DNA of 64,000 bases, taken from NCBI GenBank assembly GCA_043804635.1, contig JAZDIU010000087.1:59945-123944 (forward strand). Reading direction: 5' to 3'. The stretch is from JAZDIU01 sp043804635 (GTDB taxonomy: Bacteria > Chloroflexota > Dehalococcoidia > Dehalococcoidales > UBA2162). Shown piece by piece: positions 48,841-57,252 of this stretch. The notes under the pieces are model-generated. The model searched no databases and was not told where the DNA came from. It saw nothing but the letters and a program-made list of their open reading frames with translations. Made by a program: the position numbers and the translations under genes. The stretch's first letter is position 1, and each line of letters starts with the position of its first letter.

Positions 48841-49164
48841 TTAGTAATTTACTTCACACGTTCCTTGTTCCTAATTTTCCATAGTTGGTGCAGGATTACT
48901 ACGCATCTTTAAATCCTCATAGTAATAGTACTTTTTCAATTTCGATAATATACGGAATAAGCATAAATACGGATGTTAAATAAGTATAAAAGCGGATGTC
49001 GGCTAAAAATCATTCTTGTATTATTAAACAAGGTGTAATATATTTTACTTAGAGAGCGCTATGAGGGAGCTAAGCATTCTAAGTAAAAAATTTGGAAAGG
49101 AGGACCTAATCCAACGACTCATCGCAGCTCTCAACTATTCAATTCAAAAGGAGGAAAAGATACC
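48841..49164. other. 324-base intergenic leader region before the cNMP-binding gene
   Basis: It holds a near-repeat (ACGGATGTTAAATAAGTATAA and GCGGATGTC, 48969-49001), a long stem-loop at 49043-49088, an isolated strong ribosome site (AAAGGAGG, 49096-49103) with no ATG, GTG or TTG after it, and the true ribosome site (AAAGGAGG) at 49147-49154. A possible promoter is TTGTAT at 49017 with TATATT at 49040. No other gene is seen. Confidence 0.55.
49043..49088 (+). promoter_or_regulatory. Stem-loop in the leader of the cNMP-acs operon
   Basis: TTTTACTTAGA (49043-49053) and TCTAAGTAAAA (49078-49088) are perfect 11-bp arms around a 24-base loop. Followed by AA, not T, on this strand. It may be an RNA control element or a transcription factor site. 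Confidence 0.55.
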
Positions 49165-49638
49165 TTGGAAAGACTAGAGTTGCTGCGAAAGTGCGATGTA
49201 TTTCGCGAATTGAACGATGCCCAACTTCAAACTATATGGAAGATAGCCACGACCAAAACACTGAGCCCAGGGGCAACTCTCTGCAAGCAGGATGACATAG
49301 GAGAGAATTTCTATGTAGTTGCAGATGGTCTGGTGGCGATTATTCTGGAACTCGGGCCGCTTTCTCAGCGTCAAGTGCAAGTCGCGTCTAATTGCGATGC
49401 CGTTAATTGGTCAGCTTTGATTGAGCCTTATAAATGTACGGCAACAGCAAAAGCTCTGGAAAAAACAAAGGTTCTGGCGCTTAACAGTCAGGACCTTAAT
49501 GAAATATTTACCAAGTTCCCTGAAATCGAATCAAAAATATTTAAAGGAGTAGCACGCTTGGTGGCAACTAGGCTACGTAACGCCTACGCTCAATTAGTAG
49601 GCGTTGTCTCGCCTGATGAAACTCAAGGTGAAATCTAG
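49165..49638 (+). CDS. Stand-alone cyclic nucleotide-binding (CRP-like) domain protein
   Basis: A 157-residue protein consisting of one cNMP-binding beta barrel (about 8-125: FRELNDAQLQTIWKIA, GATLCKQDDIGENFYVVADG) and a C-terminal helix. No DNA-binding helix-turn-helix follows, so it is not a normal CRP/FNR regulator. The usual phosphate-binding motif GExA is replaced by DAVNWSALIEPY, so the ligand may be altered. It begins with a TTG after AAAGGAGG. Acetyl-CoA synthetase starts 11 bases after its stop, which suggests that it controls that enzyme or reports on its state (inference). Confidence 0.8.
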   Translation: MERLELLRKCDVFRELNDAQLQTIWKIATTKTLSPGATLCKQDDIGENFYVVADGLVAIILELGPLSQRQVQVASNCDAVNWSALIEPYKCTATAKALEKTKVLALNSQDLNEIFTKFPEIESKIFKGVARLVATRLRNAYAQLVGVVSPDETQGEI

Positions 49639-49649
49639 GAAGGATACTA

Positions 49650-51617
49650 ATGGACGAAATTAAAACAATCACTTCTATGCTGGAGGAAAACAGAGTATTT
49701 AATCCTTCGGCAGAAACCAGTTCTAAAGCATACATTAAAAACTTTGACGAATATAAGAAGATTTATAAGAAATCCATCGAAGACCCCGAGGCATTCTGGG
49801 CTAAGATGGCAGAACAGTTAGACTGGTACAAAAAATGGGATAAAGTGTTCGTCGAGGACTTCAAGGAAGCTAAGCATGAATGGTTCGTCGGCGGTAAGCT
49901 CAACGTCTCCTACAATTGCATTGACAGGCATCTTAAGTCCTGGAGAAGAAATAAAGCCGCCATCATCTGGGAAGGAGACATCGGCGATACTAAAAGCGTC
50001 ACCTACCAGGAACTTTACCACTTGGTCTGTAAATTCGCCAATGTCTTAAAGAAACACGGTGTTCAAAAAGGCGACCGTGTAGCTATATACCTCCCGATGA
50101 TTCCTGAATTACCAGTGGCTATGCTCGCCTGCGCCCGAATAGGCGCCGTTCACAGTGTTGTTTTCGGCGGGTTCAGTGCCGAGGCTCTACGGGACAGGAT
50201 ATTGGACTGCGGAGCGAAAGTCCTCGTCTGCGCCGATGGCTACTATCGCGGTGGTAACGTCATCAGGAGCAAGGAAAATGCTAACCTCGCCCTCGAGGCG
50301 TGTCCTGAGGTAAAGGACGTATTTGTCGTCAAGAGAGCCAATATCGGCTTAAATATGAAAGCCGGGCGAGACTATTGGTGGAACGATGAAATGTCAGCGC
50401 AGGATATCAAACCTACCTGCGAACCGGAAGTGATGGATTCCGAAGACCCCCTCTTTATTTTGTACACCAGCGGCAGCACCGGAAAACCTAAGGGAGTCCT
50501 CCATACCCAGGCCGGCTACCTGCTCTACACTTATCAAACATTTAAGTGGATATTCGATGTAAAAGAAGAAGATACCTACTGGTGCACCGCCGATATCGGC
50601 TGGATTACGGGTCATAGTTATATTGTCTACGGTCCGTTAGCCTTCGGCGCCGCTAGTGTAATGTTCGAGGGTATTCCTACTTACCCCCACCCGGATAGAT
50701 TCTGGGAGATTGTCGAGAAATACCGGGTAAATATTTTCTACACGGCTCCTACCGCCCTTCGTTCTCTAATGAGAGAAGGCGATGACTGGGTTAATAAGCA
50801 CGATATGAGCAGTCTGCGCGTCCTGGGGTCGGTGGGAGAACCTATCAACCCGGAAGCGTGGATGTGGTATTACAACGTAATCGGGAAGGGCAAGTGCCCG
50901 ATTGTAGATACATGGTGGCAGACCGAGACCGGTGGCATTTTAATCACGCCCTTACCCGGAGCTACCCCGCTCAAACCGGGCTCAGCCACGTTTCCTTTCC
51001 CTGGAATCCAGCCAGCCGTACTCAGGGAGGATGGCACTCCTGCCGATGTAAATGAAGGCGGTAATCTGGTAATTAAGAAGCCCTGGCCTGGACTGATGCG
51101 AAGAGTCTATGGCGACCCGGGAAGGTTCAAGAGGACTTACTTTATCCGATTCCCCGGTATGTATTCTACGGGGGATGGTGCACGGGTCGATGACGATGGT
51201 TGCTTCTGGCTAATGGGTCGTATGGATGACGTGGTTAAAATATCCGGTCACCGAATCGGAACAGCTGAAGTTGAAAGTGCCCTGGTATCTCATCCAGCAG
51301 TCGCCGAGGCTGCAGTAGTGGGCGTCCCTCACGAGATTAAAGGACAGGCAATATATGCCTTTGTAGCCCTGAAAGTCGGCGTTGAGAAAACCGATGCTCT
51401 CAAGAAAGAATTGGTAGCTCACGTCCGTAAGGTGATCGGCCCCATCGCTACACCTGAGAAGCTACAATTCGCCGATGGCTTACCCAAGACCAGGAGCGGT
51501 AAAATTATGAGACGCGTTTTAACCAAGATTGCTTCTGGCGACAATAAAGACCTGGGTGATACCAGCACTCTTGCTGACCCATCGGTAGTTGAAGCATTAA
51601 TAAAGGGCGTGCAGTAA
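49650..51617 (+). CDS. acs: Acetyl-CoA synthetase (AMP-forming)
   Basis: Enzyme of 655 residues that makes acetyl-CoA from acetate, ATP and CoA through acetyl-AMP. The AMP-binding signature is LYTSGSTGKPKGV, the adenylate motifs are DTWWQTETGG and YSTGDGARVDDDG, and the acetate-pocket Trp lies in the Acs context. The catalytic lysine is in LPKTRSGKIMRR, the residue that is reversibly acetylated in many bacteria. Full length. Co-transcribed with the cNMP-binding protein. A hairpin at 51645-51668 ends the transcript. Confidence 0.96.
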   Translation: MDEIKTITSMLEENRVFNPSAETSSKAYIKNFDEYKKIYKKSIEDPEAFWAKMAEQLDWYKKWDKVFVEDFKEAKHEWFVGGKLNVSYNCIDRHLKSWRRNKAAIIWEGDIGDTKSVTYQELYHLVCKFANVLKKHGVQKGDRVAIYLPMIPELPVAMLACARIGAVHSVVFGGFSAEALRDRILDCGAKVLVCADGYYRGGNVIRSKENANLALEACPEVKDVFVVKRANIGLNMKAGRDYWWNDEMSAQDIKPTCEPEVMDSEDPLFILYTSGSTGKPKGVLHTQAGYLLYTYQTFKWIFDVKEEDTYWCTADIGWITGHSYIVYGPLAFGAASVMFEGIPTYPHPDRFWEIVEKYRVNIFYTAPTALRSLMREGDDWVNKHDMSSLRVLGSVGEPINPEAWMWYYNVIGKGKCPIVDTWWQTETGGILITPLPGATPLKPGSATFPFPGIQPAVLREDGTPADVNEGGNLVIKKPWPGLMRRVYGDPGRFKRTYFIRFPGMYSTGDGARVDDDGCFWLMGRMDDVVKISGHRIGTAEVESALVSHPAVAEAAVVGVPHEIKGQAIYAFVALKVGVEKTDALKKELVAHVRKVIGPIATPEKLQFADGLPKTRSGKIMRRVLTKIASGDNKDLGDTSTLADPSVVEALIKGVQ

Positions 51618-51644
51618 CCAATACGTATGCGTCCAGTATGAATT

Positions 51645-51668
51645 TAAGGGGAGCGAAAGCTCCCCTTA
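51645..51668 (+). terminator. Terminator-like hairpin after acs
   Basis: TAAGGGGAGC, GAAA tetraloop, GCTCCCCTTA: a perfect 10-bp stem with a stable GNRA loop. The following T-run is weak (TACATTTTC). Confidence 0.75.
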
Positions 51669-51767
51669 TACATTTTCTTCATCCTTTGCATACAACTGCT
51701 TTCTGCCTTCGACTTTTTCTGGTATCATTATCCAAGAGTCTTAAGGTTGCCGAGATAAGGAGAAACT

Positions 51768-53045
51768 ATGGAAGTAGAACGAATTCTTTCCGAATTAATT
51801 AAAATTCCTTCGGTTAATCCGCCAGGCGGGGAGACCGAGGTAGCTGAGTTTCTCAAGAAGCTATTCGACCCGGTCGGGATAAAAAACGAAATCATCGAAT
51901 CGGCACCGGGGCGGGGAAGCTTCATCGCCACGCTGGGCACCGGTAAGAAAAGCCTGCTTTTTCTTTCCCACACCGATGTCGTTCCTGTAGGAGAAGGTTG
52001 GGATTTCGACCCCTTCAGTGGGGAAATCAAAAACGGACTGGTGTTGGGACGAGGGGCTCAGGATTGTAAAGACCTTGTCGCGGCTGAAGCCTGGGCAATG
52101 CTTGAACTTAGTAAGGTTAAACTCGATGGCAAACTAATCTTTGCCGCCACCGCCGACGAGGAAGCGATGGGTGACTACGGCGTAGGATTTATTGTGAAGA
52201 ACCACCCCGACAAACTACAGGCTGACTTCGCCATTAACGAAGGGGCAGGAGAGCCGATAAGAGCCGGGAAACGTCTTATCTATTTTATACAGGCGGGAGA
52301 AAAAGGACCGGCCTGGACCCGGTTGAGATTCTCGGGAGTTTCTTGCCATGGCGCTATTCCGACACTGGGTGATAACGCAGTAACCAAGGCATCAAAAGCA
52401 ATTGCCCGTCTGGCTGAATACAAACCCGAGGTTAAAATTATTCCTGAAATGAAGGCTCTAATCAATAATCTGGGACAACAGCATGGACGGAAAGAAATCA
52501 CCGAAAAAAATATAGATACTTTTCTTAGTACTTATCCTGACCGCACTTTTGCCGAGCGTCTGCGGGCTCTAACCCGGATGACCATTTCCCCTAATATGAT
52601 TCTGGGCGGCAATAAAACAAACATAGTCCCGGACAGCTGCAAAGTGGAGGTAGACATTCGTGTCCTGCCCGGTCAGGACAAAGAATATGTTATTAACCAG
52701 CTCCGCTCGATAATCGGAGAAGACGTGCAAATAGAACTCCCCGTCTTTGACAAGGCTTCCTTCTCCTCGACTGACACACCTTATCTCCGGTTGATTCAGC
52801 AAACAATGAAGGATGTCCTGGGCGACGTGGATTGCTTGCCTACAATCTCCGCAGGCGCTACCGACTCTCGTTTCCTCCGCGCCCAAGGTATCCCCAGCTA
52901 TGGTCCGGCAGTAGATGCTCCTGACTTCGACCCGGCTATGCTCGCGACCTATCATGCTAAGAACGAGCGTGTCGACATTAAAAGTCTGAAAATGAAAGCT
53001 GATTTTCTGACAAGACTGGCATCAAAATATTTGGGGGCACATTGA
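51768..53045 (+). CDS. M20-family metallopeptidase (ArgE/DapE-like)
   Basis: A 425-residue zinc-dependent amidohydrolase. Metal ligands are in LLFLSHTDVVPVG, GRGAQDCKD and ATADEEAMGD (the catalytic Glu pair), and a late His is in LATYHAKNERV. The dimerisation domain (about 180-320) includes FSGVSCHGAIP. The family covers ArgE, DapE and carboxypeptidases, and the exact substrate cannot be chosen from sequence. It is monocistronic, and no biosynthetic neighbours guide the call. Confidence 0.88.
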   Translation: MEVERILSELIKIPSVNPPGGETEVAEFLKKLFDPVGIKNEIIESAPGRGSFIATLGTGKKSLLFLSHTDVVPVGEGWDFDPFSGEIKNGLVLGRGAQDCKDLVAAEAWAMLELSKVKLDGKLIFAATADEEAMGDYGVGFIVKNHPDKLQADFAINEGAGEPIRAGKRLIYFIQAGEKGPAWTRLRFSGVSCHGAIPTLGDNAVTKASKAIARLAEYKPEVKIIPEMKALINNLGQQHGRKEITEKNIDTFLSTYPDRTFAERLRALTRMTISPNMILGGNKTNIVPDSCKVEVDIRVLPGQDKEYVINQLRSIIGEDVQIELPVFDKASFSSTDTPYLRLIQQTMKDVLGDVDCLPTISAGATDSRFLRAQGIPSYGPAVDAPDFDPAMLATYHAKNERVDIKSLKMKADFLTRLASKYLGAH

Positions 53046-53056
53046 AGGGCTTTTCT

Positions 53057-53701
53057 TTAAAAATATGCCTCAATGTTAACTAGGTTTCGAACGACAGCCC
53101 GAACGCCCGGTAATCCTTTGAAGCGATTAGGGAAGTCTCGTGGAACGCGAGCAATGAAATCGCAGCCTATCCCGCGTGCCGCTTCATATTCACTCAACCC
53201 GTCACCGATTGAGACGACCACCTTCGGGTCATAGCCATTTTCGGCAATAATACGCCGGGCGTGCTCATCCTTCCCCGGAGGATTACCGAAGACACCCTTA
53301 AAATAAACCCCTAAATTCCGCGCCTTTATAATTGCCTCGATTTCTCCCTGGGGAGTGGCACTGACCACATATAAATCATAGATATTATGATAGCGTTCCA
53401 GGAATTCTTTGGCTCCGGGCACAAAAGGACTGGCAATCACCCGGTCGAGGACAAGGCTAGTGAAATCACTGCAAAGCTTTTGGAATTGCTTTTCGCTCAA
53501 AGGCTTCTTCAAAATATTCTTGTAAATGTATTTGAACTTATCAGCCCTGGGTACCCCAACGTTATCGAGATGGTGACGAAGAATCTGTTCCAGATGTTGC
53601 GGGTAGTCAGCGAAAAGTTTGGCGAAAGCGTCCGTTTTTACGTTTTCCGATTCCAGGATTACGTTATCGAAATCCAGAATGATGACTTTGCGTTTAGTCA
53701 C
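53057..53701 (-). CDS. HAD-superfamily phosphatase
   Basis: A 214-residue HAD hydrolase. Motif I is ILDFDNVILES, with the nucleophile Asp and the general acid Asp two residues later; motif II is VVSATPQGE; motif III/IV is KVVVSIGDGLSEYEAA. A helical cap lies between residues 15 and 90. It resembles phosphoglycolate phosphatase-like members. Substrate unknown. Convergent with the M20 peptidase gene and downstream of the arsenic operon on the same strand. Confidence 0.83.
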   Translation of the reverse strand: MTKRKVIILDFDNVILESENVKTDAFAKLFADYPQHLEQILRHHLDNVGVPRADKFKYIYKNILKKPLSEKQFQKLCSDFTSLVLDRVIASPFVPGAKEFLERYHNIYDLYVVSATPQGEIEAIIKARNLGVYFKGVFGNPPGKDEHARRIIAENGYDPKVVVSIGDGLSEYEAARGIGCDFIARVPRDFPNRFKGLPGVRAVVRNLVNIEAYF

Positions 53702-53759
53702 TTCCCAGTTTAAGCTCCAATCGGTTCATTCTACACTGATAGCTCGTTACTCTTCAAAT

Positions 53760-54869
53760 CTACTGTTGAGCTTTAACGCTTTCAATCTCGCACATCTCTT
53801 GTTCTTCCACGGCGAAAAACTTCCTTCTGAAATACAGCGCTACATTTACCAGACTTATAAGCACCGGCACTTCAACCAGTGGACCGATGACAGCGGCAAA
53901 TGCCTGTCCTGAGCCGATGCCAAATACTGCTACAGCAACAGCAATTGCTAACTCAAAATTGTTGCTTGCCGCGGTGAAAGCGATGGTCGCCGTTTTAGCA
54001 TAATTAGCCCCGATTTTCTTGCCCATATAGAAAGATATCAGAAACATAACGACGAAGTAGATGAGCAAAGGAACAGCGATTCGCAGGACATCGAGCGGTA
54101 ACTGAACGATAAACTCACCTTTGAGCGAGAACATAACCACGATGGTAAACAGCAGAGCCGCCAGAGTAATCGGGCTAATTTTCGGAATGAATTTGCCCTC
54201 GTACCATTCACGCCCTTTAGTTTTAAGAAAAATGAACCGGGTGAGCATTCCGCCGAAGAAAGGAATACCCAAGTAAATAAGGACGCTTTTGGCAATCTCG
54301 CCGATAGTGACATGAACAACCGCACCGCGCAGACCGAACCAGCCAGGTAAAACAGTGATAAAAATATAGGCATAAACCGAGTAGAAAACTATTTGAAAAA
54401 TAGAGTTGAAGGCGACTAGACCGGCAGCGTATTCGTTATCACCTTTGCATAGCTCGTTCCAGACGATGACCATAGCGATGCAGCGGGCAAGTCCAATCAT
54501 TATCAAGCCCATCATATATTCAGGGTATGGCCAGAGAAAACCAAGGAAGAGGATAGCCAGGAAGAACATCAGGATTGGCCCGATAATCCAGTTCTGAACC
54601 AGCGAAACTCCAAGAATTCGCCAGTCACAGAACACCTTGCCCAGTTCCTCATACCTGACCTTCGCCAGCGGCGGGTACATCATCAGGATAAGACCGATAG
54701 CGATAGGGATAGATGTAGTCCCTATAGAAAGCCGTGTTATGGTATCGCCAACCTGGGGAATGAAATATCCCAGTCCAACCCCGAGTCCCATAGCCAGGAA
54801 TATCCATAAAGTCAGAAACCTATCGAGAAACGAAAGCCTGCCAGTCCTAGGTTCGGGTCTTTTGCTCAT
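53760..54869 (-). CDS. acr3: Arsenite efflux permease Acr3
   Basis: Membrane transporter of 369 residues with about ten helices that exports arsenite. The conserved cysteine of the family is C130 in GLARCIAMVIVWN, and the second functional region contains AFTAASNNFELAIAVAVAVFG. Last gene of the nine-gene operon led by arsR. The ATG at 54869 is chosen; a TTG six bases earlier is also well placed behind GAGGAG. With the arsenate reductase upstream it completes reduction and export. Confidence 0.95.
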   Translation of the reverse strand: MSKRPEPRTGRLSFLDRFLTLWIFLAMGLGVGLGYFIPQVGDTITRLSIGTTSIPIAIGLILMMYPPLAKVRYEELGKVFCDWRILGVSLVQNWIIGPILMFFLAILFLGFLWPYPEYMMGLIMIGLARCIAMVIVWNELCKGDNEYAAGLVAFNSIFQIVFYSVYAYIFITVLPGWFGLRGAVVHVTIGEIAKSVLIYLGIPFFGGMLTRFIFLKTKGREWYEGKFIPKISPITLAALLFTIVVMFSLKGEFIVQLPLDVLRIAVPLLIYFVVMFLISFYMGKKIGANYAKTATIAFTAASNNFELAIAVAVAVFGIGSGQAFAAVIGPLVEVPVLISLVNVALYFRRKFFAVEEQEMCEIESVKAQQ

Positions 54870-54907
54870 GCTCAATTCACTCCTCTCTTAAGTTATAAAA
54901 CATGAAC

Positions 54908-55117
54908 TCACTGATTATGCTGGATAAATCCTTCCATCGGGTTAGCGGCGTCAAGGTGGGACTTGAGCCTGCCCTGTTGAGCGTGGGATATTCGGTCGTA
55001 GACGGTTTTCTTCAGGAATTTGAAGGCCTCTTCTTTGTCGCCATCCGTGATTATTACTTCTAGCGCCATCAAGTCATTCTCATCGAATGAAACGGCGGTC
55101 TTTCTCATTTCTAGCAT
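54908..55117 (-). CDS. Small unknown protein in the arsenic operon
   Basis: A 69-residue soluble protein (starts MLEMRKTAVSFDENDLMALE) with a small alpha/beta layout and no cysteine. A strong ribosome site (AGGAGGAACA) precedes the ATG, and it lies between arsC and acr3, 8 bases after arsC. I do not recognise the family. No metal site is visible. Its place suggests a helper in arsenic handling, but nothing in the sequence shows this. Confidence 0.7.
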   Translation of the reverse strand: MLEMRKTAVSFDENDLMALEVIITDGDKEEAFKFLKKTVYDRISHAQQGRLKSHLDAANPMEGFIQHNQ

Positions 55118-55125
55118 TGTTCCTC

Positions 55126-55530
55126 CTAAGCTGGAGCTATCGCATTAATCAGGTTCAGTACCCGTTTCTTAATCTCATCCCTTATCTTCCTGACTTGCTC
55201 GAGCGATTTTCCTTTCGGGTCTTCCAGTGCCCAATCTTCAGTCTCGGTGAAGCCTGCCGGGCAGAGAGCTTTCGCATCAGCGCCGCAACCCATTGTAATC
55301 ATTTTATCGACTTTCTCTATCATCTCCATTGTGAGCTTCTTAGACTTGGCGCCGTTAATATCTATGCCGACCTCGCGCATCGCTTCGACTACTACCGGAT
55401 TGAGTTTTTCGGCGGGCTGAGTTCCCGCTGAAATTCCCATAGCTCTCCCCTTAGCCAGTTTGTTGAAAAACGCTTCAGCCATTTGACTACGACCGGCGTT
55501 ACGCACGCAAACAAAAAGAACCGTCTTCAT
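55126..55530 (-). CDS. arsC: Arsenate reductase (low-molecular-weight phosphatase type)
   Basis: Enzyme of 134 residues that reduces arsenate to arsenite. The P-loop is CVRNAGRS (C8, R14), and the other two redox cysteines are C82 and C90 (MGCGADAKALCP), the arrangement of thioredoxin-coupled ArsC of Staphylococcus aureus. The ATG at 55530 follows TAAGGAGG and begins directly with the domain; a longer start is open upstream but overlaps the permease gene. Thioredoxin from trxA or the small thioredoxin in this operon could supply electrons (inference). Confidence 0.94.
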   Translation of the reverse strand: MKTVLFVCVRNAGRSQMAEAFFNKLAKGRAMGISAGTQPAEKLNPVVVEAMREVGIDINGAKSKKLTMEMIEKVDKMITMGCGADAKALCPAGFTETEDWALEDPKGKSLEQVRKIRDEIKKRVLNLINAIAPA

Positions 55531-55531
55531 A

Positions 55532-56074
55532 TCACGCCTCCTTAGTACTTCCGTCACTGACTTCAAAATTCCTATTTTTAAAATACCGTTCCATCAGGAA
55601 ACCGATGCCGATAAATAGCGGTAAGGATACTAAAGTCCGCACCAGTGAGAACTGTAAACCCAAATAACCAATCTCCAAGCCTAACATAGGAATCTTCAAG
55701 GAAGAAAAGGCACCCAGATAAACAAATATATTCCGGATGCTAGCTCCCTTTTTATAAAGCATATAGGCGACGGGAAAAGCTCCGTATAGTGGTCCTGCTT
55801 GAAGCATAGCGAGAAGTATTACCAGGACGATACCTTTAATTCCCGACTCCTGCCCGATATGCCTCTGGATTTTTTCTTTGGGGACCCAGACATCGAATAA
55901 TCCCACGATGATGAACAGGAACGGCACGAAAGTAACCATCTCGATTAAAGACCGACTGAAATTGCTAAAGACCGCTTTTCCGGGATTGAAGCCCAGGGCA
56001 AAAGACAGCAGAGTCAAAACAGCATAAGCTACTAGCCAGACGTAAGCCTTATTTCTTTTAAAAAAACTCTTCAT
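55532..56074 (-). CDS. Half-size permease (DUF318/ArsP-like), second half
   Basis: A 180-residue membrane protein with about five helices. It has the permease-family segments GIKGIVLVILLAMLQAGPLYGAFPVAYMLYKKGAS and AFSSLKIPMLGLEIGYLG. It matches the C-terminal half of DUF318/ArsP permeases. The preceding gene supplies a similar half and overlaps it by four bases (ATGA), so the two are co-translated and probably pair to form one transporter. Substrate unknown; organoarsenicals are exported by ArsP relatives. Confidence 0.82.
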   Translation of the reverse strand: MKSFFKRNKAYVWLVAYAVLTLLSFALGFNPGKAVFSNFSRSLIEMVTFVPFLFIIVGLFDVWVPKEKIQRHIGQESGIKGIVLVILLAMLQAGPLYGAFPVAYMLYKKGASIRNIFVYLGAFSSLKIPMLGLEIGYLGLQFSLVRTLVSLPLFIGIGFLMERYFKNRNFEVSDGSTKEA

Positions 56075-56553
56075 AGGATTATACCCATCATCAAGCCGAT
56101 AATTATTGCCGCTACAAAATTTAAAACGTTGCGGGTAATGGCGACTGTCTTACCGAAATATCTGATTTCCAGCGGGAGCGTTACTATGCCCACCATCATC
56201 AGGGTAGTCATAAACGTAGCTACCACAGCGTATGAAGCCCCCTGCTGGACGAGACCAGCGGCAATGGGATATGAAATAAATCCGGGAATTAGCGCGATAG
56301 AACCTACCACCGCGGCAATTGCAAAGCCCACTACTCCGGAGCCGGGACCCAGATATTGACTGATTACTTTTGGCGGCACAAGGTAGATTAGCAAGGCAAC
56401 CAGGATTAAAATATTCAAAAAGGGGATAAGTATGTTCTTGAACATTTTCCATCCCCTTTTGAACCCGGCGATGGTCTTTTGCCGGTCGAGAAAAAAAGAT
56501 ATTATGGCAAGAATGAGAGAAACCGAAATAAAAATAATGGCGTCATTATTCAT
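56071..56553 (-). CDS. Half-size permease (DUF318/ArsP-like), first half
   Basis: A 160-residue membrane protein with four to five helices. The motif LGPGSGVVGFAIAAVVGSIALIPGFISYPIAAGLVQQGAS matches the repeat of DUF318/ArsP permeases, and MTTLMMVGIVTLPLEIRYFG continues it. It has a weak ribosome site. Together with the next gene it forms a split transporter, in contrast to the full-length permease of the same family also encoded in this operon. Confidence 0.82.
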   Translation of the reverse strand: MNNDAIIFISVSLILAIISFFLDRQKTIAGFKRGWKMFKNILIPFLNILILVALLIYLVPPKVISQYLGPGSGVVGFAIAAVVGSIALIPGFISYPIAAGLVQQGASYAVVATFMTTLMMVGIVTLPLEIRYFGKTVAITRNVLNFVAAIIIGLMMGIIL

Positions 56554-56566
56554 ATTGACACTTTCG

Positions 56567-56977
56567 TTATGTTCTAAGGGGTTTCGCTAAAGAAGCTAAC
56601 GCTCGCCGGGCAACAAGTTCAACTTCATCAGGCGTGATTTTAAACTGATGGACTTTCTCAATACCTGCCTCCGTGACACAAACCCAATCGGTGACATTCA
56701 AACCAGCGTGCTCGGTTGTGTTTTTAGCACACGCCGTCTTGCAGCCATCCAGAGCTACTATTCTCTTGGCGCCTTTAGCTGATTCCACCATACCATCGTG
56801 ATGAGCACCGATGCCAGCTAGGCAATACATCTTGCCTCTTCCTTCCTGGGTAAGCTTTACTGCTACCTGATTCGTAATCTGTCCGCAGTTGGAAGCCCCG
56901 GAACAGCTCAGCAAAACGATTTCTTCGGGACGACATTCACATTCAAATCCGGCAGTTTCTCGATTACTCTCAATCAT
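56567..56977 (-). CDS. DGC-domain putative zinc-binding protein
   Basis: A 136-residue protein of the DGC family, named after the motif seen here in ALDGCKTACAKN. Other cysteines lie in FECECRP and SCSGASNCGQ, so there are three cysteine pairs. A zinc or arsenic ligand role is possible. Proteins of this kind often accompany redox and arsenic-resistance genes. The ATG at 56977 is preferred over the TTG at 56980 because of the distance from AGGAGG. It follows the small thioredoxin gene by ten bases. Confidence 0.82.
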   Translation of the reverse strand: MIESNRETAGFECECRPEEIVLLSCSGASNCGQITNQVAVKLTQEGRGKMYCLAGIGAHHDGMVESAKGAKRIVALDGCKTACAKNTTEHAGLNVTDWVCVTEAGIEKVHQFKITPDEVELVARRALASLAKPLRT

Positions 56978-56987
56978 CAATATCCTC

Positions 56988-57242
56988 CTATTTTTTTATT
57001 TGGCTAAGTGCTTTTGTAATAAAACCAGTCAACTCTGCTTTCGAAGGCACCCGCCCGGAACAGACCAGCTTTTCATCGATAACCAGTCCCGGGGTAGTCA
57101 GAATGGGATATTCCATTATTTTCTTGATGTCTTTAATATCCTCTATATTGGCATCGATGCCTAGTTCACTCACTACTTCCCGCAAGTTTTTTTCTAACTC
57201 CCGGCACCGGGCGCAACCGGGACCTAAGACTTTAATATTCAT
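56988..57242 (-). CDS. Small thioredoxin-fold redox protein (CARC)
   Basis: A protein of 84 residues with a thioredoxin/glutaredoxin-like fold and active site GCARCRE (CxxC), followed by TTPGLVIDEKLV with the cis-proline. This is the redox-active disulfide protein 2 family that often sits beside DUF318 permeases and ArsR-type regulators. The ATG at 57242 has TAAGGAGGAACAG before it. It may reduce ArsC or keep the permease or DGC cysteines reduced (inference). Confidence 0.88.
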   Translation of the reverse strand: MNIKVLGPGCARCRELEKNLREVVSELGIDANIEDIKDIKKIMEYPILTTPGLVIDEKLVCSGRVPSKAELTGFITKALSQIKK

Positions 57243-57252
57243 CTGTTCCTCC

